A DNA stretch of 56,620 nucleotides from Ramazzottius varieornatus (lineage: Eukaryota > Tardigrada > Eutardigrada > Parachela > Ramazzottiidae), in NCBI GenBank assembly GCA_001949185.1, contig BDGG01000028.1, positions 1 through 56,620 on the forward strand, read 5' to 3'. Every line of letters starts with the position of its first letter. Position 1 is the first letter of the stretch. The position numbers were made by a program, and so were the translations under genes. The notes below the pieces were generated by a model that saw only the letters and a list, made by a program, of their open reading frames with translations, did not search any database and was not told the DNA's origin. Shown here in pieces: positions 1 to 10,658 of the stretch.

Positions 1-98
1 ATTTCGCTTAGCCGATGTGCTGCCTCGCTGGGGTGCATAAATGGTCCACTCTGATAAACTGAAGTGTAATATTTCCGTTTCAAGCCGATCCCACGCTG

Positions 99-350
99 GA
101 TCCCGGGTAGTTTACAGAGAGCTCTCAACGATATGAACAAGTTTGGGTGCGGTGAAATCGCGCGCTGGAACAATAGGATTTTTTTAATAGAATTATTGAC
201 CCTCCGGATCCGTGAGCGCCGTGTTGAATGGTTAGAACTAGTGGAGATTCCACGCACCGAGCGCGCACACCATGATTACTGGGGAATGGAGTCTGGGCGA
301 GCGCTGATACCGATCAACACTATCCGCACCACTTAGCGAATTTCACTCGT
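99..350 (+). repeat. Direct duplication, copy 1
   Basis: About 175 bp from 99 is nearly identical to the stretch from 596. The similarity continues more loosely to about 350, where both copies have a CGCACCACT..AGCGA segment. The short open frame it contains is shared only because the DNA is duplicated. Confidence 0.85.
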
Positions 351-354
351 GTTC

Positions 355-560
355 ATTTCAATGTTGTGTTTAGTTTCAGTTCCAGACTGAAAAAATATCA
401 GTGTTTAGTTCAGTTTCAGTTTCAGTCTTAGTCTCGGGATTAGACTGAAACAACAGTCTAGCTCCTCGGACTGAAACTGAAAAGAAGGAGATCGATTCGT
501 CCAGGCAGAGAGAGACTAAAACTAAAGCGGGAAGGGTCTGACACCCCTACGTGGAGACTG
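355..560. repeat. Degenerate TTTCAGT/ACTGAAA-rich repeat patch
   Basis: Many irregular copies of a short motif related to CAGTTTCAGT and its complement ACTGAAACTGA occur here, in both orientations. It lies between the two copies of the direct duplication. A second patch with the same motif is at 1800-2045. Confidence 0.7.
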
Positions 561-595
561 AAACTGATTTGCGGTGGATATCGGTCTCGGTCTGA

Positions 596-853
596 GGATC
601 CCGGGTAGTTTACAGAGAGCTCTCAACGATATGAACAAGTTTGGGTGCGGTGAAATCGCGCGCTGGAACAATAGGATTTTTTTAATAGAATTATTGACCC
701 TCCGGATCCGTGAGCGCCGTGTTGAATGGTTAGAACTAATGGAGATTCCACGCACCGAGCGCACAAACCATGATTTGTGTTGCTGTAGAGGGAAGCTGGC
801 CAAGCTCTGATGCAGCTTAACGCACATGCGCACCACTCAGCGAGTTTCACTCA
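596..853 (+). repeat. Direct duplication, copy 2
   Basis: This is the second copy of the unit at 99-350, displaced by 497 bp. The first 175 bp differ by only a few substitutions. The 3' part is more diverged. Confidence 0.85.
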
Positions 854-866
854 CATATAGCTGGAT

Positions 867-922
867 GCCATCACAAACTCGAAACTTGGCATGCCATCAA
901 AAACTCGAAACTTGGCATGCCA
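867..922 (+). repeat. Two-copy 26-bp tandem repeat
   Basis: Two adjacent 26-bp units at 867-892 and 893-918 contain AACTCGAAACTTGGCAT and differ at one position. The start of a third unit follows. Confidence 0.85.
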
Positions 923-1580
923 TTCGCTACAAAAGTGCAAGGGGTGAAGTTAGGTGCCAATAGGAAACAGAACTCTTGCACCACGCCGCATCAGCAGAGC
1001 GCTCTGGTTTTAGATTTGGTTTTCTGTTGATTCAGTCAACCTGTTTACGTGTGTTTCTTTCTCTTTTGACTTGAGGATTTTTGCTCCCGTCAGATTTAGA
1101 TCTCGTTTTTGTACTGTGGAAGCTACAATAGGATGACACTGCGAAGAGTAGAGGAATACTGCGCAGAAGAAGCTGTTCAGTAGATATCATCAGGGTATAT
1201 CTAAACATCTGTAGGTTGTATGTTCTGATTCCTGTTGTTTCATGGAAAAATATTTGTCGGCCTGTTTTACTTTACCTACTTTCCCCATTTAGAAGATAAA
1301 GGGAACAATGTCTGATTTCTACACGATTTTGCTATACTGACATAATAGATTGCCCCGCACGAAGTGCTCAGTTTCTACTTTCTGGCCCTATACCAGTAAG
1401 CCTTCTGGGCCTTTCGCCTTTCAGCATAACCCTTTGACCCCTCAACCTTCTTGCCAGTAAAAGTCACCTTTTGGTCACGAGAATCACTTTTGGTCACCAA
1501 ACGTTTCAGCCATTAGACCTCTTAGCACTTAAACCTTTGTTGGCGGTGAACGCATTAGACATAAGGGTAACCAAGTTGTT

Positions 1581-1666
1581 GACATCCCCACCACCATGAG
1601 CAACCTCGGCTCCTCAGCTCCTCACCACCAGGAGCACCATGAGGTTGCTCATGTGTGTGGGGATGA
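1581..1666. repeat. Perfect-looking hairpin
   Basis: Arms of about 27 nt (1581-1607 and 1641-1666) are complementary with one or two mismatches, around a loop of about 33 nt that contains CTCCTCAGCTCCTCACC. No gene overlaps it. Confidence 0.8.
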
Positions 1667-1799
1667 CGCCGTTCCACCCCGGTTTTTTCCACCTTTTTCG
1701 GCCACAGCTGCATCTTAAAAAACACGGACAATCGAAGTGCGAAAACGAAAGCTAGATGATCCGAGGAGGGCCTCCAGTATTTCCCTTGGTAGAGAGACT

Positions 1800-2045
1800 A
1801 AATGCTGATGTTCCGTTCAGTTCGGTTTCAGTCCTCAGACTGAGACTGATATCCTTCCCAAATCAGTTTCAGTCCCGGGACTAAAACTGATACCTCTGAG
1901 TTATTTCACCACTCTGGCTTAGACTCGTTTAGAGAAAGGCCTTATTCACTCCAGTCGGACTGAACTGACATACTTCGGGGGTGAACTTTTAGCACTCCGG
2001 CGAGACTTGGGTCTAAATGTGGGACTGAAATTGGATACAACACTG
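1800..2045. repeat. Second degenerate CAGTTTCAG/ACTGAAAC patch
   Basis: Repeated motifs such as GGGACTAAAACTGATA and GTTTCAGTCC occur in both orientations, like the patch at 355-560. Confidence 0.6.
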
Positions 2046-2350
2046 ATCTACTTGAGGAAATCAACTGTTTGGTCCGCGAAGGGGAGTTAGTCGGTTGTTC
2101 GTAGTTCGTACTACACTCGACTGTGCATGCGCCAGTAGCCGGCCAGCCAATTCTTCATGCTTTACAGCACGCAGCTCAAAGCATCTATCGCTCGTTTTTT
2201 CTTTCCAAGATATTTCTCATATGGTCCGCATTAACCCAAAACTTGTGGAGTTATCTCCGATTTTCTGCTACAGAGGCTGCGTTTACACTGTCTCCCACAA
2301 GTCTTTGCCCCCTGGCCGCTCTTCCAAAAATTTGTATCTTTCGATCTAGC

Positions 2351-3028
2351 GGTCTGATTTCAAAAACCTTCAACTATAACTGGTTGTAAACAGTTTGTTC
2401 TTTCGGATCAGGTGACTTTCCATGGACATAATCAGCAAACCATCTGGTACAGCCAACCTTGTCGACCTTCGAAACTAGCGTGTTTTTTAATCCTCCCAGT
2501 CTAGTCCGCCGGTAGCGAAACATGGAAGCTTCGTAATCTAAAAATATAACAAATATTCACCTACCAAGAAAAGAAGAAAGTAAGGCAACCGAAGGTTTCG
2601 TCGAGGAATGGTGCGCGGCGACCCGAGTACCGTCTCAGCTCGCGTTATGAATTGTAAAATTTTCAAGTGCCATGGTTTTGAACTGGTCCGGACAAACTTA
2701 TGTCAGATTGTTAGCCTTGAATATTCTGCGAAAGAAAAGGTTGAAATTTCCACATAATTCCGTGTTTTGCACAAGGTGTGAGCGAAACAGTACGTGGTTC
2801 AAAGACGATTTTTCCAGCTTGGTCTGTTCTCAGGTCGCTCAGCATCGGTCCTCAAACATGTTTCGCTACCGGCGGACTGGTCTGCGAGGATCTGATAACA
2901 GGCTGGTTTTGTGGGTCGGCAAAGTTGATCGTACCAGTTGATTTGTTGATCATGTCCGTGGAAAGTCACGTGGTTGAAAAGAACAAACTCTTTACAACAT
3001 TTACAGTTAAAAGTTCTGAAATCGGACT
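2351..3028. mobile_element. Non-autonomous element with long inverted repeats
   Basis: The left arm, 2351-2524, and the right arm, 2857-3028, are imperfect reverse complements over about 170 bp. Shared anchors include GGTAGCGAAACATG, GTGACTTTCCA and AGTTTGTTCTTT. The loop is about 330 bp. No transposase frame is visible, so this looks like a MITE or foldback element. The exact ends and any target-site duplication were not resolved, and similarity may extend outward to about 2295 and 3090. Confidence 0.75.
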
Positions 3029-3515
3029 GCTGGAGCCAAACAGACGAGTGGCCCTGACCACTGGAGAGGCCGAGTGAGCGCGAGTACACTAGCCAGACGG
3101 TACGTTTATTCGACAACCACCTTGCAATACTCGGCTAGGCCGGGTTAGGTGCGGATGTCTTCACCCATGTAGGGGAAGACATCAGCGTGTTGCGCCCCCT
3201 GAAGATCGCTCTGGAGGATATTGTGTAATAGTACTACCTATTGTTTTCAGAGAGACTTCGTTAATAAAGCGTTATTGCATGGCAATTTTCTTAAAGTTTA
3301 ATCGTTACAACCACGAAACGCGTCAGGCACGGTTTTACGGGCCATTGAAGGTGATTTTATGTTGTAAAATTGTAAATACCGTTGACCATATTTGTAAAAA
3401 CTGGCACAAAGGGCTAGGGACGTTTTCACCCTTGTCAGAGCAGGAAACCTCAGACAACGGTGAATAAATTACGTATCTGCTCAAATTCAGATACTTACAG
3501 CGTCCTGCAGTAAAG

Positions 3516-6500
3516 TTATTGGCTGACTATCAAGTCTTGGATACGCTGGACCAGATCCCGTCCGATTTTTAGTATCGTCTTCCCGTCGTGCCGTTCCGCC
3601 ATTTCTGTGCGTCAAAAACACAGCAATCATTCACTCATATACATGCCACTCCACAAACATCGATGTGCGGCCTACCGTTGAAAAACTTGATGATATCCGT
3701 GAAATCCATGACGTTGTCCAAAATGATATCACGGTAACACTCCAGCATGGCTAAGGCCAGAAAGAGACCGAAATCAGCACTGGCTACTTTTGACGCCGCC
3801 CAAATGGACTCCCACACCACGAAAACGTCGTCATACACCAGCTCTACAAGCAACAAGGTTCAGAAACCAATTCCAGTATTTAGAAAAGTCATTCAGTGTA
3901 CCTCGTTTGAAATCCAACAGAAACCAGCGGTAGCAAAAATAAAAATGCGTGTAGTCGCCGTTACTCTTCATCATACTGAAGAGCTCCGGATCGAGCACCT
4001 GGATCAACGATCTCATGTTGGCGAAGTTTCGGTCCATGCCGCCACCGGCCAGCGGGAAGTTGGGACTGAGGCGCTTCATCAGTTCGACGAAGCAGCCATA
4101 GGCCATGACTTCATCATCGAAGATGACCAGTAAGGGCGCAGCAATGTCGCACATGCCTTGGACGTAGCCTTCCTTCAGGTTCTGCCAGACGTAAGTGTTC
4201 ATGATGTTGCGAAGCTTCTCCAGGTTCTTCTGTTGGGTGAAGTACCAGTAGTTCCGATCACAGCGGGCCACATCCTTATCGATCCGGTGGAGGTTCACAG
4301 CAAACTCCTCGATCAACTCATTCTGCAGAAATACAAAGCACGTCACTTCAGATGGAAAGATTAATTGCGGTAAAGTAGCTCATTGCATAACTCTGTCAGA
4401 TTTATTTCAAAAGCAGAAACAATCACGAAACTGAGAAAAGTTAGAAAAGAACTTTTGCTATGTTCGTCTGGCTGAGTAGAAAAATGGCGAAATTTGTCGT
4501 CAGCGTCGACCTTGCTCGTCGCACTGTAGGCGCACTGATCAAGATTAACTTTTCTGAAGGACCGAACACCACTGGGTTTTAAGTTTCAAAAACGGTTCGA
4601 CTGATCCACGGAATGGTAACCGATCAGTTTTTCTGCATACGCAGTGGACGGTGATGTCATAGTTATGACTTGGCTTACCGCAAAGATTCCGCCGATACTG
4701 GAGGCAGGCGACGGACATTCGCTGTCCCTGCTCATGTCCTCACCCAAGCAACCCGCCGACGAGACATGCTGCATCCTCTCACCGACATCATGCCCTCGTT
4801 CACCACCACCCTGAAAGACTTCCACGACTGGCACTGCCGTTTCACCAGTACCGCTCCCACTTCCTTTCCCATCCACCCCATTGGGACTCAATGTCCAGTC
4901 CGACGGTGTCTCACTGGGACTGATACTAATCACGTCATCCTCAAACACCTGCATACAGCAAGACCCAATGTTGACTGTAGCCTGAAGTAGCCAGGAAGAG
5001 GCCACTTACATCGTTATTCAACGATGCATCTTTGCCGACCAGCGGAATTTCTCCCGAATGCTGATTGGTCATACGACAATTGGCCAAGCTAGCCGCAAAA
5101 GCTTCCTTGTCTTTCTGCCGAATGATGGCTTCGACGGCCATCCATTCGGACATGCTATCCTCATACTTGACTCGCTGTGCTTGATCCAGTGCTTGACGTT
5201 CGGCTGCGGTTGAGTTCCACGGGTGGTATTGCAGGAGACATGGCCAGACTTCTTTGCGCAGCGACGGTTCGACACCACCGAAGTAGACCAGCCGACATAG
5301 CTCAATGTCGGATGGGTGATAGGTGGCGGCGCGGAAGGCCGACCAGATAGCTAAAGTCAGGCCTTTCGATGCATCGACGGGCTGGTCGATAGTCTGAAGA
5401 TGTGGGACGACAAGACCGGAGAGGTGGCGGCGAACTGTCCGCAGGTGGCGACAATGAGCAACCCCTGAAGTTAATTAGACAACAGCCCAACTCTTGTTTG
5501 ATATTTGGTTCATATCGATATTTTCCAGGAATGTTGTCTTCGTACTTACAGCCATAAAACGCTCGAGTCAGTATTTGTCGTTTCATAGTATCACATGCTT
5601 TCTGCATTGAACCTCTGTAAAAACAACGCAGTCATGTGTCACTTTCCGGTTCGTTCGTGAAAAACCTTGTTAAAGCCCGCGACGCAACAGCTACACGATG
5701 AAATTTTCGGCGATTAATTCAAAATACACAAACTTGTCCGCCTGTCTTATTCACAGCACATTTTGAATCACCAGTTGAACTGTCCAGATATATGACGTTT
5801 TTTTAAGCATACCATAATACTACCCTTCGTAAAAGCCGAACCTTGACAGGAACATGTAGACCCGACAAGTAAGAAACTGACCTGGAATCAGCCAGATCGT
5901 CAGCCACGGGATCAATTTGCTCGAAATCGAACATATTGGGCGACTCCGGCGGCAAGCTATTGATAGTGCTGTTGCTGGATGAATTGTGGTCAGAATGGAC
6001 CAGACGTAAGGGATGCTCCGGCTGCAGCAACAAGTCCATCTCTGCAAAGACAATCTAGTTGTCCAACTGTCGTTATCCCTGACCATTCAGAAACGACCGC
6101 CATGATGAGTTGTACTTACTGCTAATGGTAAGCTCGGGCATGTCGCAGACAACGCGGAAGACGTAGTCGTAACTGGTGGCTTCCGGCTCAGTGTGTGTCT
6201 GGACAGACTTGCGCTTGAGCGGAGGGAAGATCTTGCCGACACCGGACTCAAAGAAAAGTGGAGGGTCCAGCTGGCCGGTACCGCTAACTTCCAGACCGGT
6301 CTCCAGACAGGAAAGGAAAGCTAAAAGATGACCACCGGGTGGGAACTGTAGCGGTGGGTACTGGATACCGTCTTGACCCACCAAGACGAGTGACCCACTG
6401 TTGTCATCTACCAAGCATAACAACACCACATGAAGACCGGCAACGTCCGCTTGTATCCTGTGTACAGTAGAAATACAGAGACGACCACCGGGTAGGAACT

Positions 6501-9500
6501 GTAGCGGTGGGTACACCGCTTCCCACCCGGGAGTCAGCTCGAAATTAATAGACTGCTAAGAAGCATGTGCGATTGGGAATGTGGGTATAATGCAGACAAA
6601 ACGTGCTGGAAGCTGTGCTCTTCACACGCATGTGTAGTGTGATGGCTTTGACAAAGTACCAGTGGACTACCTGCTGGCACAAATACTCTGCCTGACGAAC
6701 TCTGATTACACCTTTTTGCTCCAGCAGATGTCTACAGAAAGGTAATGTGTGTGAGGTTGCCACCTATCCTCACAAGGAACGCACTTCGTGCTGAACTTTC
6801 TCTCTGTAGCACGAGAAAACGTTAATATGAAAGGCTTCCGCTTACACACTCTGCGTACGACCATCCTCTTTGTGTATACAATCACTCAGTTTTATTCACT
6901 TCCCAGTTTTAGCTTTTGGTCTTTCGGGTCTGGGTCTTTTTGTTTGCGTGTACCTCGATCTTCTCACCAAAGCAACACTAATGACCAGCGGTCAGCAAAA
7001 CCCCAGCACGCTGGAAATTTTTTCTACGGTTTCGGGTGGTTTTGGTGAAATTTGGTGTTTCGTCTCTTCGCGCGAGACACGTGCACGGTATTCGCTTAGA
7101 AAACAACTGGAGCACTGGGGACAGTCTTAGCTATAGAAGCCGAGCCTGGGATACATTTTTAGTCATCAGTGCGGTCAGAAGAAACTCAAGACGACCAGTT
7201 CTCCCTTTTGAGATTTGGCGTTCATGGCCTGCCAATTATCCGAATTTTGAACTTTCGAAAATTGCCTATTGGTTGGACCAGCCTCCGCAACACAGTACCA
7301 GCCAATAAAATTCCTGTATACACAAAGAGGACGGTAGTATTCTGCAAACATGAAAACGACCGTGCTGAAAGTGTTAATACTCACGTTGGTGGTGGCAGTG
7401 AATGTAGACAATGGTGGGTACGAGGATGCACATGGCAAAATCCCAGCACTGGCTCCTCTCTACCACCATCTCAAAGGACTCATCGGCTGGAGTGTTCATC
7501 AGCTGATTGGGTGTCCATTTGATGATCAAGACACCCTCCGGGTTTTGGTGCAAGGAGAGGTAACCTTGCATGGCGGCCACACTACAAAGCAAACCAACGA
7601 TGACCACCCGCGTTATTCACTGAGGTCGTATAACCTTACCTGTCGCGTGGTCGCATCATGACATTGTTCTTGCCATAGAGCAATGTCGACTTGCTGTTCT
7701 GATGCAGCGACTCAACGTAGTCCTTGGCGGCTCCCCGGGGTAGCTCGTCGGAGCTGGTGCTGCTACAGGCCTGTCGGTGCTTGGTCTTCAGTCCGAAACA
7801 CTTGGGTGACTGCAGACTACCGTTGGATAGTTGGTACTGGACGGCTGAGCCGTGGATACGGTGACGAAGAACCAGCTCGTCGGCTGAAGGGTCCGTCCAC
7901 AGGTGGTCGGGTGTCTTCATACGCGAGAAATCCAACGCACACGGTCCCACTGAAAAACGTCGTACATACTCTTACTGGCTTGACCAGCACAGAATTGAAA
8001 AGAAGAATATATCAAAGTACAATAGGGAGGGGAGCGGTAGCGGGGTAACTTTTCCAAAAAACTCATATTTTGGCCAGCCATAGAGAACGCCGCAGAGAAT
8101 TGAGACAGTACTTTCTGAATGTCGTCCGGCCAAACGAAAAAAATTTCCAGGGCCAAAGACTTGGCTAGCGACTGTCCCCAATTGATGTAGCCGAAAACGG
8201 CTGATAATTTTTGTTTAGTTTGGAATAATCTGTGCTGTACGTCCAAAAGGTCTACCAAGTAAGGAAGCGATAAGTTGTCCAGAGCCATCATCTCGGTCTC
8301 CAATGAGCGATTCGGGTGAGTAGTAGTGTTCCGCGTTGGCTACCAAGTAGTCGACAATCTTGTCGAGGACCTTCTCCAGTAACGCGATGCGTATCCAGAG
8401 ATACTTGTGCGTGATGAGCGAACCGGGAATTTTCTTGAGTGGCGGCGCCGGCACCGACTTGCTGCCCTTCCTCGAGTCAAATATTCCCCTCCTAACAGAG
8501 AACACCCCCCTTTGAGATGGTCCCATTTTATTTTCGGTTTGAATTTTGTTCGATTAGAGTTTCCACGGTTATTGAGCAATCTGAATTTCTGCAGCAATTC
8601 GCGTCTCTTTTGTGACCCGGGCTGAATTTACACTCAAGAGATTTTCCCGGGGTGATGTGTGAGTTTATACGTACTTGCTGCCGAAAGACGTCATGCTGAC
8701 AAGTGGTTCAAAGTCATACAGCATCCTTCTGACAGTTTCCGCTTCCTCGCAATGCTTGGAAATCTTCTGCAGAAGAGCGGCAGTGCTGGAGGCTGTTTTG
8801 AAGAGCCCAAGCGTCCTTCGTTTCAGTCCATATGCTAGGCACGCCTCAACAGCCGCTAAAAGGGAAACGACAAACAGTAGGAGAACAATTAGTTTGATGG
8901 GTTTGTCACAACGAACTCTTCCACGGGATTACCGGCTGAAAGAAAACATGGGTTTGGCTGCCATGTTTACGGCTTACGTACCACAAAGCGATGTGATCGA
9001 CGAACTGTCTTCACTGATGTACTTCCGGGTGACGGCTTCCTCCATAATCTGCTTCACCTATAACACGAATATCCAGCTGCCGTGACCGTCACGCCCTCTT
9101 TTCGTTTCCGAATTGATTAACTTTATATTTCCCAGTTCCAAGTGGCGCACCTGTTCACTGATACTGGCCGGAAGCGTGCGGCATTGGGAGTAACAAGTTT
9201 GTTGAAGTTGTTCGCCGAGGTCTCGAGCGAGTTCCCTCGTCAGAATTGAGAATAGTTTTCTTAGTCTTCTTGAAGACTTCTTGATGTATTTTAAACATTG
9301 TTTCAAGCAAGAAAACGGCTTCCGCGTTTTCATTTCGATATCAGAGATTTCAGAGTCGTAATGGAGTCGGAAAAATCGATCAGAATTTCATTACAAGGCT
9401 GCTTTGTGCACGATAATTTGGAGAAGCTGTCTGGACTGGTAACCGTCAAGCGGAAATTACGTGATCGCCACTGAAGCTTGACTTCAATGCTAAGCTAACC

Positions 9501-9841
9501 AATCGATCGATCGCCAGCTGACAGCCCAAAATCCAAAATCACGGAGAAAAAGCTTCACTTTCCATATGGTGGACTTTCAGGTTTTACCGAAAGCCTAAAA
9601 AATCCATCAGGAAGAGTGCACCCACCTCTTTCTTTAGACATCTCATCAGCTTGTCCTTGGTATCAGCATCTGCAAATCGAGAAACAATTTGGAAAAACTA
9701 GAGGGGTATAAAATTAGCATTTTACAAGCGGTACTTACTGTCAACGTCAATTTCCAAATTACCGGCTTCTCCCGTTCGGCGTTCTTTCAGGGACGGCACC
9801 GATTCAAAAATGGACAACCGACGGAAAACAGCGGTCGCCAT
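3516..9841 (-). CDS. SGSM: Small G protein signaling modulator (SGSM1/2-like), RUN and TBC domains
   Basis: This is a Rab GTPase-activating protein of the SGSM (RUTBC) family, expected on endosomal or other Rab membranes. I rebuilt 15 coding exons: 9841-9739, 9669-9626, 9057-8982, 8855-8675, 8491-8256, 7949-7640, 7581-7385, 6407-6120, 6041-5882, 5614-5550, 5464-5010, 4948-4679, 4322-3902, 3843-3676 and 3604-3516. All phases fit, giving about 1020 aa, similar to vertebrate SGSMs. The N-terminal [12 protein letters not shown] and [12 protein letters not shown] belong to the RUN domain. Then come [17 protein letters not shown]-like and [19 protein letters not shown] blocks, the [13 protein letters not shown]-like region, and a C-terminal TBC domain. 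The arginine finger [10 protein letters not shown] and glutamine finger YVQGMCD are intact, so GAP activity is expected. An acidic/serine-rich linker (4948-4679) separates the RUN/PH half from the main TBC block. The gene is head-to-head with VPS33A. Confidence 0.93.
6480..6513 (-). repeat. 34-bp duplicate of an SGSM exon inside the adjacent intron
   Basis: This stretch in SGSM intron 7 matches coding exon positions 6328-6361 at 32 of 34 bases. It re-encodes the PPLQF.PGG segment just upstream of the real exon. The flanking sequence does not match. Confidence 0.8.
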
Positions 9842-10658
9842 CTTTTCAAAATTCTACTGTATTCGAAACACGGAAGTCTCAATGAAAACTCCGACAGCTG
9901 GAATAAAGAGAGTTCTCACGTTTCAGAATGCCTGCAGACAAGTCTTCTATTCCACCACTTACCCCGACCGCGGCATCTGCATTGCAGATGAGTCTCACTA
10001 ATAAGCACACAACAAAGAAAGTGTAAAGTGAGGAATGATGATGTGCTGTGGACGACTTGCCAATCCTGTTGAATACGCTAGCTAGGTTTATAGCACAATT
10101 TGCCATGCGGGATAGAGGGCTATTCCGGGAAAACTTTACCGTCTGTGGAAGCTGAGAGGTACTCCGGTCTATCCGTGGGAAGGGCTACCAAACGATCCAT
10201 GCACCGATGTGGCCTTGTCTCGCTCTTGCCGACGGTGATTTTACAGGGAATGTGTAACAGGAGTATGTACGAGTGTTAATGTTACCGATCGATAACATCC
10301 CTAATTTCTTCCACCCTCCTGTCAAGGTCTTCCGGTTGCTTTCCACTTCCGCTCCGCACAGTTCGCTGAAACTTGGTAAAACAACAAAATCAACTGCCAC
10401 GTGGGAGATCGCATTTGCCGTAATCTATAAAAGTACCACGTGGCCAGCGTACAAGAACACACGGCCACCTGACTTTTCCGCGCAACGTGTTGAGTGTTGA
10501 CTGAGTCTTAACGATTGATTGAGGCGATCGACTCTTTGAGTAAGTTTTCGAAATTTCTCTCACATTTTGACTCTTTGGGAAGACTTTCTTTCTCTCCGCG
10601 AACGTGCCCGCGTTGGAACTTATTATTGTGCCTGTCGCGGAGGAAGACGACAGCAACG
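9842..10658. promoter_or_regulatory. Divergent SGSM / VPS33A upstream interval
   Basis: This 817-bp interval lies between two start codons that face away from each other. It must hold both 5' untranslated regions and at least one promoter. I saw no clear TATA box. The open frames crossing it do not look like proteins. Confidence 0.45.

Larger units (their letters stand above)
1..3515. other. Repeat-rich intergenic region, no gene recognised
   Basis: No reading frame here resembles a known protein or has convincing exon structure. The stretch is made of a diverged direct duplication, two patches of degenerate CAGT/ACTG-rich sequence, a short tandem repeat, a hairpin and a long inverted repeat, listed separately. 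The 3' untranslated region of the SGSM gene presumably occupies the last few hundred bases on the minus strand. I saw no transposase-like protein. Confidence 0.6.

Noticed and set aside
7683-8048. 121-codon plus-strand frame
   Set aside because: It is antisense to SGSM exon 6, which is clearly conserved on the minus strand.
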